Part shown: positions 11,189 to 24,399 of the stretch, piece after piece
How positions within the stretch are numbered: the first letter of the stretch is position 1
Layout: each line of letters begins with the position of its first letter
Assembly (NCBI RefSeq): GCF_017591425.1
Contig: NW_024466416.1
Coordinates: forward strand, 372,001 to 436,000
DNA length: 64,000 nt
From: Ochotona curzoniae
Lineage: Eukaryota; Chordata; Mammalia; Lagomorpha; Ochotonidae
Reading direction: 5' to 3'
The notes under the pieces: model-generated
The model's input: only the letters and a program-made list of their open reading frames with translations
Database searches by the model: none
Told to the model about the DNA's origin: nothing
Program-made: the position numbers and the translations under genes

Positions 11189-11506
11189 CTTTTTTAAAGA
11201 TTTATTTTATTTTTATTGAAAAGTCAGATATACAGAGAGGAGAGACAGAGAGGAAGATCTTCCATCCAATGATTCACTCCCCAGGTGACCGCAACAGCCA
11301 GTGCTGCCCTGATCCAAAGCCAGGAGCCAGGAACTTCCTCCGGGTCTCCCACGTGGGTGCAGGGTCCCAAGGTTTTGGTCCATCCTCAGCCACAAGCAGG
11401 GAGCTGGAGGGGAAGCGGGGCTACCGGGATTAGAGCCGGCGCCTATGTGGGATCCTGGCAAGTCCAAGGTGAGGACTTTAACCACTAGGCCACTGTGCCG
11501 GGCACC
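11189..11506 (-). mobile_element. C-SINE inserted into the tail of an older C-SINE
   Basis: A full-length reversed copy from 'taaagatttattttatt' to 'ccactgtgccgggcacc'. It is flanked by a perfect 14-bp target-site duplication, aaataaataaatct, at 11175-11188 and 11507-11520. Confidence 0.88.
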
Positions 11507-13389
11507 AAATAAATAAATCTTAAAAAAAAAAAAGAAGAAAGAACAAGGGTCCATGTCAAGAGGGGTGGGAGTGTAGATTCCCTTTTGGGAACAGGAGTGG
11601 GCTACAGGACCCCTTCCCTCTCTGGGGCTTAGTGCTGGCTCCAGTGTCTCCCAGCATCCTTCAGGACAGAGGGAGGGACCAGGAACAGCCTCTCTGCTCA
11701 GCTCCGCTCCTGCCCCGAGGCTGCTGGCATAGCGGGGCTTTCGCAGATGTCTGCCAAAGGATGTTCCATTTGAGCCCCAAAGGGAGTTTTATTGTTTGAG
11801 TTAGGGGCTGTTTTTCAGCACAGGAGACTGCTTTCAGAGCTTGTTGCCTTTGTATCAAGACCTCCCTGCCCTGCCTGGGTCCTCTTTGGCCTTACTTGTG
11901 CCTTTGTGTGGCAATGGGCAGGACCTGAAGACATGGGGAGGGGATCTGACCTTAGGGAGGCCTTCTCAAGGGATTGCCAGGTGGGTAGAGGCAAGGAGGT
12001 GATGCCATCCCTTCCCTGAGGACTGTGACCAAAGCCTTTCTCCTCCTGCACTCTGTCCTTGCTCTTCCACCTGGGTCCTTGGAAACTTGGGGACCCTCTC
12101 TGGTCTCAGGAGGGTCTGCCGGGCCAGTATGAGTACCACTGAAGAGTTCCCACTACTCAGAAGGAAGGGGAGTGCCAACTGCTCCTTCCCTCCAATCCTA
12201 CCTCCTCCTGGGGCCCTTGAGACTCTCAGGATGGTGGCAGAGGGGGAGGGAGGTGGACCAGGGCTCCTGCAGAGAGAGGACCAGGAGTAAGAGGAAGAGG
12301 AGCGAGGGAGAAGGCAGTGATGCGACTGAGGCTCAGAGGAGTGGGCATGGAGGGCCAGGCAGCCTAGGAATGTGGCCTCTTGTCTGGAGCCTGGCTGGTG
12401 AGGGCGGGGGAGGGGAGGCTGCATGTGAGTGTGGAGCCCTGTGGCCGCGGGTCGGTGCAGACTCTTCATGTCCCATTAGTGGCAATGGAAGGTGACATGT
12501 GGGGATCGATACCAATCGAGGCAACAGACTCCCAGTAATAAACCCATTTCACTCACACTTCGCCCCCGCTGCTGCCATGAGAGTGAGCCAGTGAGCCAGG
12601 CCTTCCCACCCCTGGGTGGCTCTCAGCCCTGGGCACCTGCACAAGGGGTAAGGACTCCCCACACCTGGGAGGCACTGCCAGCTTGGTAGGGGGGCTTGCT
12701 GGAGGCCACGTCCAGGGTGTGCCACGTACAGTCTCCAACCCTCAGCCCAGCTGGGTTCCAACCTTCTCGGGGGGCGGGGTCTGGAGGAGCTATCCCCTAT
12801 CTCCCCCCTGCCCCCAGCTGAGCCTCAGGTATCCGCAAGTCAGAACTCCGGGAAAGGCTCAGGAATTTGCCGATCAGTTCAGCCAGGGGCACAGGTGCGT
12901 GGCTCCATGTGGGTGTTGGAAAGCATGCCTGTGTGCGTGTCCGGGCATTTCTCTGTAGGCATTTGTCTCTATGCCTGTGCCAGTTTCCATGTTTGCTGCA
13001 TGTGTTATTGCAGGACTACACCTTTCTATGGCCATGCACATCTGCCTCTGGGCACGTGGGTGTGTGGGCCTGAGCTTGTGTGTGCATGATCTCATGTGTG
13101 ACTCCGTGTTGCTGTGGGTTGCCTGTGCTGGGCGTGTGGGACAAGATTGCATGGTTGGCACTGTGGGTACCTGCTGTGTCTGGCTCTGCAAGTGGCCAAG
13201 GTCGTCTGGTTTCCTGTTGAGCTAGGGAAGTGTTGTGGCCCTGGCAACTTAGGCCTAAACATGGTCCCCAAGTTGGACCCCGGAGCTGGGTCTCAGGCAG
13301 TGAGTGTCCTGTCCTTTAGGTAGTTCATTTGCTGCACAGCACCCTGCCTAACCTGGGACTGACAAAGGTCCCTGAGATCTGGGAGGAAC

Positions 13390-13406
13390 GGGGGGGGGGG
13401 GGGGGG
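13390..13406 (+). repeat. Mononucleotide G run
   Basis: 17 consecutive G residues. Length may be affected by sequencing or assembly slippage. Confidence 0.9.
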
Positions 13407-15495
13407 ACAGACCCCGAATGGTGGGGACAATTGGTCATGCTACTTCCAGACCTGGACATGTAAATGGAAGGCCTGGGGCTGGGGATGGGAAAGGGTAGGG
13501 GAGGAGGGGCTGAGGGTGGGGGGAAAGCAGAGTGGAAGGAGAAGAGGGAAAGGTCGAGGCATTGCAATGGAGGAGGAACCAGGAAATAAAAGAGGCTGTA
13601 AGAGCATCAAGAGGAATGCTGGCTAGACTAAAGAAGGAACTTCCCCAGGGCATGGGTAGGGGGAAGTGGCTCTGGAAACTAGGGATTAGTTCTCCACATG
13701 TCTGGAAAACACAAGAGAGCTGTGCTGGCCCCACTGGGGAACAATGACAGGAAGAGTGATCTTGTTTGTTTGAGACTGGTGGGGTGCACCCTGACAGAGC
13801 TATCCAGGGGGCTCCCAGGTTCATGCACACCATGCACTGCTCTCTCTGTCTTCTACTGGGTGAGGAGGAAAGTGCAGCTTACACATCGGATGTCCCTGGG
13901 CAGTGAGTATGGATATATGGCCCCAAGTCCTTTGCTTGCTCAGGGAAGGTAGGCTCCAGTGACCCTGTGCTCTATGCAGAGGCAGTGAGCAGGCTTTGGG
14001 GATGGAGAACTGGCTTATAATCTCCTGCAGTTGCTGGACTCCTTGAGGAGGGTCTGAGTGTTTCCCTTTGTGCTCAGCAGGGACCCTGCTCAGCATCTGG
14101 GCAAATCCTGGGGAGAGGATTGCAGCCAGATATGGGGCCTTACACTGCTCAGGAGCCCTCAGACTTCCCTGCGGAAGGCGTGGAGAAGGGGCTGGCTTTT
14201 GCTTCTCAGCCCCCATTCCTTCACTCCCAACTTCTCCAGGGGTTTCCTGCACTTGCTGTCACAGGTGAGTACCACCTGGCCACTCTGGTTCCTGCAGCAG
14301 TCTCTGGAAGCTCAGACGTTACTTGCTTCTAGCGGAGCAGGGCCTTCCATGCTCTGCTGGCCTCTGCCATCTGGTCTCTGCCATCTGGTCTCCATGCCCC
14401 GCCTGGAAGGGTTGCCTTAGCTATTGAAGGTCTGAATTGACCTAGGAGGTCACACCAGGGCAAGTTTGGAAGATAGAACTCTAGAGCTAAAAACCTTTGC
14501 CTCCCGACCCACTCCTGATGTTTGCAGGTACCCAGACAGCTGTCCCTACAGCGCTGCTCCCAGGCTAGGGGCCTGTGCGCGCCTGGAGGTGACTGCCATC
14601 TTATGGGTGGTAAGTGCCAGGCTGCCAAGGATGAGTTAGAGGTGGGCATGTTCCCTGGGCCCTACAGGTCCTTCACCCACCGGTGTGCTGGTTGCCCTGG
14701 CTCCAGCCTGAGAGAGATGCCATCCTAGTGTCTGCTCTCTGCCCATTGGCTGCTGGCCTGTGAGCTGGTCCAGCTGAGTTCTGGGAGACATTGGAGGAAA
14801 GGAATTTCTTAGAGGACTCCACACTTTCCATTCACCATCTTGGCTTGCCCATCTGTTTTGAATATTGTCTATGCTAGGTCCTCAAATGGTTCTTTTTTCC
14901 CTCAGAGTTGGAGTCTGGGAGCCAAGAGTGATTGTTTCTCAGCCTGGGGTTACCTGGGCAGGAGGCAGAGGCTCCTTCCCTAGCTGCCCTTCTCCTCCAG
15001 CTGCAGCCCAGGTGTGCAGCCTGGGCACTGGGGTGGGTGGGGAGACTGCCTGCTGAGGCTCTTGGAGATGGTCAGGGAGGGGAGAGAGAGGGAGGCAAAT
15101 GAGCAACTAGGACTTGCCCAGGGCTGCAGGGCAGCGGGGGCAAAGCAGCATCCCTTGTGGCCCAAGATGCCCTGATAGTGCGACTGGAGGGGTGGAGGCA
15201 AGGCTCTGAAGCCTCAGATGGAGGAGGAGAGCCCCAGGGCACACCTTTTGGGGAGCAGGAGGGCAGGGTAGCGAGGGGGTACACTGTGGCCCAGGCTCCA
15301 GGCCTCACCCAGGCAGTCTCTTTCCTTCCACCCTGCCCTGGATCTCTGAGCAGCTGGGATGGGCAGGCATCTCCACATCTGGAATTAGGAGGAACTTCTT
15401 GGAAAAGAACTCAGAGGATCTGAGGGAAGGCTGGACTCCTCCTTCTCTCCTCCCTCCCCAGTCTGCCCCAAACACCAAGCCAGAAAACCTAACCA

Positions 15496-15519
15496 AACAC
15501 ACACACACACACACACACA

Positions 15520-15561
<42 letters not shown>
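15496..15561 (+). repeat. Compound (CA)n(CT)n microsatellite
   Basis: About 13 CA units pass directly into about 20 CT units. Confidence 0.97.
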
Positions 15562-15564
<3 letters not shown>

Positions 15565-16564
15565 TGTTAAGGAGCTCTGTGTCAGCTTGATAGGAAAAAA
15601 CAAGAGGGAGAGGGAAGGGAAGCCAGGAGAATGCAGAGCTCAAATGAGAACCGAGATAAAGCAATTACCTGATCAATACGGGTGAAATTGAGTAATCTAG
15701 CAGATCAATATCCTAGGCAGGAGGCTGAGGCAGGGTGGGGGGCTCCCTGCTCTCAGCCCCACTCCTGTGCCCACTCTTGATCTCTCTCCTTCCCTGCTTG
15801 CTCCAGCCACAGCCCCCACTTTGGCAATAACCCCTCACTCCATCTTCTGCCTCTGTTTCTGTGCTCCCGGGACTTGAGCTGTCATCCTCACCCAGATCAC
15901 CCATCACCTCAGTCCCCTCACTTCTTTCTCTCCCCTAAGAAAACGGATCCACTTTCTCCATTGCCCTTCTGGGCTGAGGCCTGTCCCTTCTCTCTGCTAC
16001 TCCACAGGAGATTTTACCCCCAGCTAGCTGCGGGGCCTACTGCTCATGTCCGTGTCCTGGGGCAGGGGTGGGATGCTGTCTCCTGGCCACCCACCCGGGG
16101 CAACAATTGGCTTTGCAAAGACCATGTCTCCCTGCTTCAGTCAGACCTGATTGCTTCCTCTGATTTTTTATTCTGTTACTGGGGAAGGACAACCTCATCA
16201 CTCTGTTTATGGGAACAACAGGGAGACTCCCAGCTCTTGCTGACCCTCAGAGGCCCTGGGTCCACCTGGAGTCTGCCTGTGTTCAGAAAGGGCTCTCAGG
16301 ACCCCGCTTTTTGTTCAGCTAGGGAAGCAGACAGAGGGAGAACTTCCTCTGTGTTGTGGAAACATTTTGAGTTCCTGCCAGCTCTGAAAGTCAGTGCTAC
16401 AAATCCTGCAGGGATCTGCAGAGTCACAGCTTGCTAGGTAGAAGTGCAAACGGGGATTGGCAGTACTGTGAACTGGGCATTATGGTAGGAGTCAGAGCTT
16501 CCTAAGCAGACCCTGCTAGGATGGCTGCTGGACTGGCCGTGCCTGGTCAGTGTTTTCTAGACTT

Positions 16565-16625
16565 TGTAACTGCAGGACAGGGCCTGGCAGCCAGGGGGCA
16601 CTCAGCAAATGTTGGCTGAATGACA
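16565..16625 (+). mobile_element. L2-like 3' end fragment
   Basis: 'gggcctggcagccagggggc' followed by 'actcagcaaatgttggctga' follows the L2 3' end order. Confidence 0.45.
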
Positions 16626-16944
16626 GTGTGACTGCCTTGTGTTTTGGTTCATTTAAGCTAGCTTGTCTCTCCCACTTGCAGTGAGCCTCTAGGGACACAC
16701 ATCTCCCCCCAACATGTAGCAACCATTTGACGGGTGTTTGTCTTACCAGTGACCAACCGAACAAACAAATGCGCGCACCATTCTCTGCCTCTGGCCTTCA
16801 GGTGGATTTGGGTAGCTCAAACCCTGTGGTCCCACAAGACCCTCTGAGAAATCAAGGGCTTCTGTAGAGCACCTTGGGCCCTGCCCCTTCCTGCCAGTCT
16901 GTGTGGGCACCCCAGACAGGCAGGGAGGGGCTGGAGAAAAGCAA

Positions 16945-17110
16945 GGACTTTGGATCCAGAAACTCGGGTGAGTCCTGTGGGGTTACTCACCGTGTTGACC
17001 TGGGGTCAGGCACGGAACACAGTTGGCCTTTGCCTTCTCAGTCTGCAAAATGGGGCTAAAAATAGCACCTCCCACGAAAGGTGATCTTATGGGTCAAGTG
17101 TTTATCGCAG
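16945..17110 (+). mobile_element. MIR SINE relic
   Basis: 'gactttggatccagaaactc' and then 'ttctcagtctgcaaaatggg' with 'aaaaatagcacctccc' match the MIR central and 3' parts. Confidence 0.6.
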
Positions 17111-17330
17111 TCATGAAAACGTGCAAATGTCCATGGTTATTGTCAACATGGGTTAGGAGCAGAGGGGCAGAATTTCAACACGTACACACAACAGTTGCTG
17201 CTGGCTGGGCCGTGAGTAGGAGTATAAAAACAAATTCCCCTGTAGCTGCTATCCTCTGAAGACAGACTGACAACTGTATTCCTCAGGTGCCAGGGTGAGT
17301 GAGTTACTGAGGGGGCCTGGAAGAAGGGAG

Positions 17331-17530
17331 GCATTGTGGTGCAGCAGGTTAAGCAGGCTAAGCTTGGCAGAAGGAGAAACCCAAGGTGAGAACACTTGGG
17401 ACAAAGGCATCCCATGCATTAGTGCCTGGGGTCAAGTCCCGCCTCTGTTTCCCATCAAGTGTTTAAGTACTTGAGTCCAGCCACAGTTATTGTGGGGCAT
17501 TTCAGGAGTGAATATATATTCCTAATTAGG
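17331..17530 (+). mobile_element. Old C-SINE relic
   Basis: 'ggcattgtggtgcagcaggtta', 'ggcatcccatgcattagtgcc', 'gggtcaagtcccgcc' and 'attgtggggcatttcaggagtg' follow C-SINE order. Divergent and missing its tail. Confidence 0.6.
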
Positions 17531-20500
17531 AAGATGACATGTAAATCTCAAGATAGGGATCAAAGTATGACTGCCTACCTCGCCTATTTATGTTATTTCT
17601 TGAGGAATGCTGGGAAGAAACAGAAGACAATGTTAAGACCACACTATAACAAAGCCCACACGTGGTCCATTGCAGCCAGAGTGTGGTCAAGGCTGGCCTC
17701 TGCTCCTGGAGAGAATGTTCTTAGGTGAGAGGCTTCCTCCCTTGCCAGTCCCAAGTGGTAAGGCTTCTACCACCTCTTGAGTTGGTCTTGTAATTTCAGG
17801 AGAGGGCCTAGCAGCCCTCAGGGAAATGTTAGCTGCAGGTGGGGTAGGGTCAGCCACAGGCCAAACTGAGACCAGGGGTAGCGGCCTGCTGCTGTTTGGC
17901 CCAGACCTTCACTTCCCATTGTTTGGGCAGCATCCACTGGGCTTATGTCTCCCTTCCTACTGACTGCCCAACCAGATCCTAGATCCTGGAGTTGGTCTGG
18001 GACTCAGCCAGTCAGAGCTGGGGTGGGCCTGACCTCGTTGAAGGTTGATTCTCCTTTTCCTGGCTGTCTCAGCAGCCCAACACCTGGAGCGTGGCTGCCC
18101 AGAGCTGAGGGTCCTTCTCTGGGCTGGCCTCCAGGGGCTTGCTCCCTAATTCCCTTCTTGCTGGGTTCTTGGGACACATGTGGCCTAACCTGGAGAAACA
18201 TCCATTCTGTAGGTCTGAGTTTTAGCTTCTGGGAGGAAGCAGGGAATCATCCATTCCTGCCTCCTCCTTCCTGATGAGATCCAGGGCAAGAGGAAGGATT
18301 GTGGCCTGGAGTCAGAAGATCACTGGTTCAGGAGGGTAAGTCAACCACTTACTAAGTAAGTAGGCCCACCTTACTCCTCTCATCTGTAAAACAAGGATCT
18401 TAGCATACACCTCCTTGAGAGGAGCCAGGCAAAACCAACAGCTTGTGAGTGCAATCAACAACTGGGTCACTTCTGAGTCACAAGTGCTGCATGCGCATCA
18501 TTCAGCCCTTGCACCAATCATTGAAGTGGGAAAATGATCACACAGGAGACAGGTTCTTCCCTCCATAACCTGTCAGAGCCAGAAAAACACCAGGGGTGGG
18601 ACCATGGGGTCAAGCAGGTTGCAGAATCTGTCCCCTCCTCAGGAGGCCAACCTGGACCCTGGGAGGGGAGTGAAGCAAGGGCTGTGACAGCAGGGTATGT
18701 TTGGGGTGTGGGAGTCTTCTGGGTTTTCTGTCTGCTGCTCCTGGGCAGAACAGGACAAGTGTCACTAGAACCAGCCAGTGTGACTCCTAGCAGAGGGGGC
18801 AGACAGAGCGAACTGGGCAGGGCTATTCGGAACCACAGGTGTCTTGTGGCCTGGGAGGCCAGGGAGCACTTTTGGGGACACATTCTCTGATTTGTTCATT
18901 CTTCTCTTCATCCACATTCTATTTCAATTCATCAACACCCAGTAAGCACGTTAGTCCTGTGCAGATGGGGAAAGGAAGCAGGTAGGAAGCAAGCAGGATT
19001 ATAGAGGGGGATAACTATGAACAGGGTCCTGCAGGGTGGGAGAAGGCTGTGCGAAGGGGGCGGCCAGGTGCAGCACCTGCTCTGGGGCCTGAGGCTTGGC
19101 ACTCCCCTCAGTCCCATATTCCAGCCTGCACCTTCTATCCCAACAATCAAGCTTCCTTCATGGTTCTCATCAGTCACTTATTGCCATACACATTGCCAAG
19201 CATCCCTGGGCAACTGGAGAAAGGTAAATTGAGCTCTGTGGGGGCAGTGGCTTTCTGACTGTCCTGGGGGAAGCCAGATTAAGTAGCCAGAGCAAGATGA
19301 CAGCATGGCATGGGCTGCAAGAGGTAAATTCAGGTGTGACAGTCCCCAGAGGTACTACCTTGGCCTGCCTAAAGAACCCTACCTACAGGCAGTGGCAGCT
19401 GGGTTAGGCCCAAGCATATGCTTTGAATGTCCAGCAGCGGAGTGCAGAAATGTAGTCCAGAACAGTGGCTCTGCCCAGCTGAGAGGCCTTGTGGTGCAGT
19501 GGTTATAGGCAGAGCTGGAACCACAGTCAGGTCACAATGCTTGAGACTCAGTGTTCCACTAAGACCGGGATAAATGGCACTTACTGCAGGCAGCTGTCAG
19601 GAGCGTTAAAGTTGATAGGATCAGCTCTGAAGAGCACCTGGCACGAGGTAGCCTTATGGCTGCAGGGCCAGCTAATAAAAGGGATTCCCAGAAACACGAA
19701 GGACTATACTATACCTGGCCAACAATGCGGAGCTGCCTGAGACCGTAAGCTTTCTTTCTCCCTCCTCTGCTCATTGCCCCAACACCTTTTCACCCCTATG
19801 CCTCGTGTTCCTTCTTTCCTCAGCATTTGGATAATCACCATTCAATTTAAAGCACTCAGCAAATCAGGATCAGAACATGGGGCTCCCCACCTCCCTTTGC
19901 TTTTGGGAAAGAAGAGACCGTCTCTTTTTACTCCGGTCACTTGTGGGGATGACCAGCCAGCCTGTGTAGTTTCCCGTCTAGCGAATTTTCTCAAAGATAT
20001 TGCAGGCTAGTTACAGTTCCTCAGTCACAGACTGTTTCTCACTGGCCTGGCTCAAACCCTGCTATAAAACCTTGGTCATTAACACAACAAAACACAAAAT
20101 TTGTAGGCTTCTTCCAAACCTTTTTGTAACCTAAGAGCCTCTTTAGCCGCATCCCTTACCACTCCATCTCACCTTTCCAGAACTTCTCACAAGACCCTTT
20201 AAGAGAAGTCAAATAACACCAGATACAATGGGGCTTTAGAAAGTCACTTGGCTTATCTTTCAAGGAAAATGATTGTCACTATTTTTCTTAAGATTGTGTT
20301 GTGTGACATGATACTCAGTACCCACCAACATGTCTTCCTACTTACTCCTCTGGATTCTTGTCCTATGCTGGGAAATATTGTCTTCTTGACACTGGCTTGC
20401 CACGTACTTAAAACAAAAACCCCAGACAAAATCATCTTTATAGACTTCATTCACTTAAATCTCACCCTTGAGTTCAAGGAAATATCCCAGTCCAGTGTTT

Positions 20501-20849
20501 TCCTGTGTCCCCCAAAGTGGACCCTGAATAAACCGTCACTCAGCACTTTTTCCTGGCGCATACTATCTTGTTCCATCTCTGTAGGCCTGCCTGATGTGGA
20601 CATTTCAGAATAATTTCGAGATGGCCAGTGTCCCTGGCTTCAGTTTCCTTTCTGTGGCGCAGTATCCATTCATTCAAGGAAACTGACAGGCTTACCTCAT
20701 CACTGTCCTGGCACCTGTGTAACAGGAACAAGAAAGCATGAGGACAGGGCGAGCGAACAGGGACTTTCTAAATCCTCTGGTGCGCTCATACTGTCCCAGC
20801 ATATGAGGAACAAGGAAACCAACACTTAGCAAGCATTACTTAAAAGGTT
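17531..20849. other. Intergenic sequence left of the ETV3 3' end
   Basis: One MIR relic at 18295-18420 and otherwise unique sequence, with no supportable gene. The 19480-19640 stretch has a weak SINE-like flavour (gtggtgcagtggttata) that I could not resolve. Confidence 0.5.
18295..18420 (+). mobile_element. MIR SINE relic
   Basis: 'tggagtcagaagatcactgg' and 'tactcctctcatctgtaaaa' with 'caaggatctta' correspond to the MIR core and 3' segment. Confidence 0.6.
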
Positions 20850-20855
20850 TTTTTT

Positions 20856-20861
20856 TTTATT
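20856..20861 (-). terminator. Candidate distal polyadenylation signal of ETV3
   Basis: AATAAA on the minus strand, followed at once by an A run. It sits at the far edge of the AT-rich, SINE-poor block downstream of ETV3. Confidence 0.35.
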
Positions 20862-22218
20862 TAACTTTAATTTCTGAGGTAAAATACTTTTTTCTTTCGA
20901 CTTCCATAACAAAATACAGAGCTATCAGATACCCCTGGAAAAAAATATGTATATTATACATATATTTCTATAACATTACATTATATATATAATATATATG
21001 CAAAAATTTGAAGACTTTATAGAAAGCAGAACATCTAAAAGGCACTGCACAATGGAGTTAAGATTACTTACATTTTATGTACATATACACATGTTATTCT
21101 GCTTAAGCGGAGAACTAGTGAAATCATCTTTCACATGTGAATGTCTCATTCACAAATCCCTGCATCACAATTTTATAACTCTGAAAACACCTAAATATTT
21201 TAAACAAATCAACTTTTTTCCCCCAAGAAGAAACTAAAAAATGGAACAGTTCCTTAAAGATTGAGTTTTATGTTCCATCACTGTTTATAAAAAAGCACAA
21301 ATATAATTACAGAATAAATAAATTAAAAAAAAAACAAGGGACAAAAAGCCAACTGACTCCAACTACTTGGTGAGAAGTGATATATTTCAACTTTTAATGC
21401 TTCTGGAAGTTTCTTGGCCCATGGGCCACTAGGGTCCAGCAATTTCATTATTAGTGAGTTGGGTTTAATGCAACAGTTTGAACACTAGGGGGAAAAGACT
21501 TTGTGAACTGTTCACTCCTATTCATTCTTTAGAAAAAAGGGTCACGCTCAGCAAGGCTGGATGCCCTTAAGAGGTCTCTACTATTTCTTTTTTTGCAGTT
21601 ACAAAAAGCAAACTTTATATGAGTAAGTTCTTGATTAATGAAACTTTAATAGATTCATATTTGCAAATTTTTAACATTTGGCACAGCAAAATTTGGAATG
21701 GGGGAGAGGAAATAGGTCTGTGCTCCTCCCTTTTCCACCTGCTGTTGGACAGTGATGAGATGCTCACAGAACAGAAAAGCCTGGCTGTGTACCAGACTGG
21801 TGACAGGTGCTGCCAGGAGTGGAGGGGCTGGAGCGGAAAGGGGAAAGCAGAATTCTCACTCTGCCCCAGAAAATATCAAACCTCCACATTCCCTGGCTTA
21901 CTTCCTGAGCAGGCCCAAGTTCGGCTCTGTGTAAGACCCGTTCCCCACCGTCCCCTCCCCCCACCAGCCCCAGCGTGCAGTGCTAAATCAACCCACAATT
22001 TACTGGTGGAATGGCAATCAAAGGAAACAGTAAGACAGCAAACAATGTCTTAAAGCCAAAAACAATTTTTCATGGAGTTAAAGTTGAACATTTTTTGAGT
22101 GTGTTTTTTCAAGTGAAAAAGCAGTGACTTTTTGTTCAAACAAGCAGCATCTAGGAATGAATCTGGCACTTGGGTTCTAGGGGGTTTTATAGGTATGCAT
22201 CACGGATTTCTCTCCCTC

Positions 22219-22224
22219 TTTATT
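22219..22224 (-). terminator. Candidate proximal polyadenylation signal of ETV3
   Basis: AATAAA on the minus strand (tttatt on plus), about 2.2 kb after the stop codon. It could give a shorter mRNA. Confidence 0.35.
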
Positions 22225-24399
22225 TTAAAGGCCTCGTGTATCTATTCCTGAGTTCAGACCGATATCTGCTGGCCTTCCCCGTTAGTGGACAGTGGGTGGC
22301 CAGCTAGCCTCCCTGGTTAAATCAGGCAATGCCAAGCAGAGAGCCGCCCCCTCCACCTGCCAGGCTTGCTTTCTGATTCAGAGGTAAGTCAAGGTACAGA
22401 GAAAGAAGCTGACAAAACACATAACCACCAAAGGCAGTCCCACTGGGGTCCCTTTGTAGCCTAACCAGAGCCTGAGTTGCTAGGGACCATTTTCCCAATC
22501 CCTTTCCTGGGGAAAGACAAGTCACTCATAGAATTCAAATCAAGCAGGGAGAAGACACTCGCCAAGAAACAGTATGATGGACTCAAGTTATCCCAGGCCA
22601 TCCAATGTCTGTCACTTGTCTTACCTTTGTTGAGACCCCTCTTATGAGCCTAAAGAGCCATCCCTTCATAAAACTCAACCTTCAAATGTGACTTCATACA
22701 TAGAGTTCACTTAAGCAAAGGTGGAATCAAGAATTCTTCAATTCCTAGACATCACCCCCAGGCCGCCTGCCCCTTCCTTATCCTCAAGACACGTGCAGCT
22801 TTCTTCTCACCCTGCTGCCAGGTGGATCTGAGCCAGCCAGGCATTTACACACACTACATGGGTAAACCTGTGAATACAGAGGGCTGGCTGCGGCTGCTTT
22901 CTCTGCCCCTGCCTCAGGCTCATTTGCTTCACATAAGATGAAGACTTTCCCACTCCTTTGAAATTTTGGAAGTCAATTTCCTGTGAAGAAACAATCCCTC
23001 ATTGTAAACTGCAGTCTCATGCAGGACAGTCAATCTTAAGGGAGACTCCAAACAGCCTAGGTGCAATGGGTATGGCAAAAACAGGAACATCCCAGCAGGA
23101 CACCAACTCTTGCATCCACCCCAGGCCTGTCAGTACCTGGTTGCGTTCTTTATCTTCCTTCCTCTCTTCCTCAGTCTCAGCAAACATCCACTTGTACCCC
23201 CAGCTACCTTCTGTGTTTCTAGGTGTCCTGTGTCCTTAATGCCTACAATCCTGGATTTCTGCTGCCCATCCCAGGAACGTCCAGAGGGAATGACTATGTA
23301 TCAGCTAGAAATTTAACCATGTTTTAACATTCCTGAATTATCTGGAAAGTTGTCCATGTCCCTTTACAGGTTTCTGTTGACAGACCCGTATCATTTTAAA
23401 GTACGTTCGTAGTTAAGGCTTGACTTTAGAAAATGCTGAGGACCAGATATAATGCAAAGACATCTTCAACAACGTTATCACGCCTCTCGGTGATCTTGCT
23501 CACAGGCACACTTCGGTTTGGCTCCCCACACCCATGGAAAAGGAAAAGTGAAGACCACTTCTTCTGTTTTACTTTTAAAGGCATCGGGTTACTTCCTCTT
23601 GCCCTCTTCTTTCTTCCCTGAAAGAGTTTACCACTCCTCATGGCTTCTGAATAGGTGAAGTGGTGAAAAGTCCAAGGGTCTCATAGCAGGGCTTCCTGTC
23701 CCAACCCAGCAGGCGGGAGGTGGCCGGCTCCTGCGCCTTCCCAGCCCCGCTCTGAGCGGCAGCAGGCTCATGTTTCCTGAAAACATTTTGTAAAAGGAAA
23801 AGAAAAACGCCAAACAACAGAACACCAACCCTCCCAACCCAAAGCAACATTTGAACATCCTCCCACCCCAGTAAGACTGAGACTGAGATTTATCTTATTC
23901 CTCTCCGAAATAATTATAAAGAAACATTTCAGGCAAATACTTAGTATTAATGGTCTCTCATGGCCTAATCCCACAGCATGACCTTTCCCCTTATATGCAT
24001 CTCTCAGAGTAAAATAAATTCATGAATGGCTTTCCACAGATAAAATACAATAAAAAAGAAGTCTGGAACCTGAACTATCATGGGACCAAGAAGTACTTTG
24101 GCCCTTTAGGAGTTTCCTTGTCACAAAGTGTAAGCCTCAACAGGAAACAGAGGCCCATCCTCCTCTCAGTTCAATACCATCTCTGTGTTCTATCCATCAG
24201 GAAAAAAAAAGTGTTCATATCCCACCTAATTTACAACAGAAGATACCCCATCCCATCCCCAAAACATAAAAATACAAGTCTATGCTCCTAGAATGATCAA
24301 ACCAGTCTAATACCCTCCCACCCCTCCCCCCGAATCTTGCTACATAAATACATGTATGTATTGATTATAGTATAAACAGCTCCCAATCCACTTGCAGTT

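Larger units (their letters stand above)
11536..17330. other. Intergenic sequence
   Basis: No gene recognised. It contains a G17 run (13390-13406), a compound CA/CT microsatellite (15496-15561), an L2 fragment near 16565 and a MIR near 16945-17110. GC-rich unique sequence fills the rest. Confidence 0.6.
20850..24399 (-). other. ETV3: Predicted 3' untranslated region of ETV3
   Basis: About 3.5 kb immediately 3' of the ETV3 stop, with almost no recognisable SINEs although neighbouring DNA is full of them. It is AT-rich toward its far end, as expected of a constrained long 3' UTR. Candidate polyadenylation signals (AATAAA on the minus strand) lie at 22219-22224 and 20856-20861. The true end cannot be fixed from sequence alone. 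Confidence 0.55.

Noticed and set aside
19480..19640. tRNA-like or SINE-like stretch (gtggtgcagtggttata)
   Set aside because: Too divergent to assign to C-SINE or MIR with confidence and no cloverleaf could be drawn.
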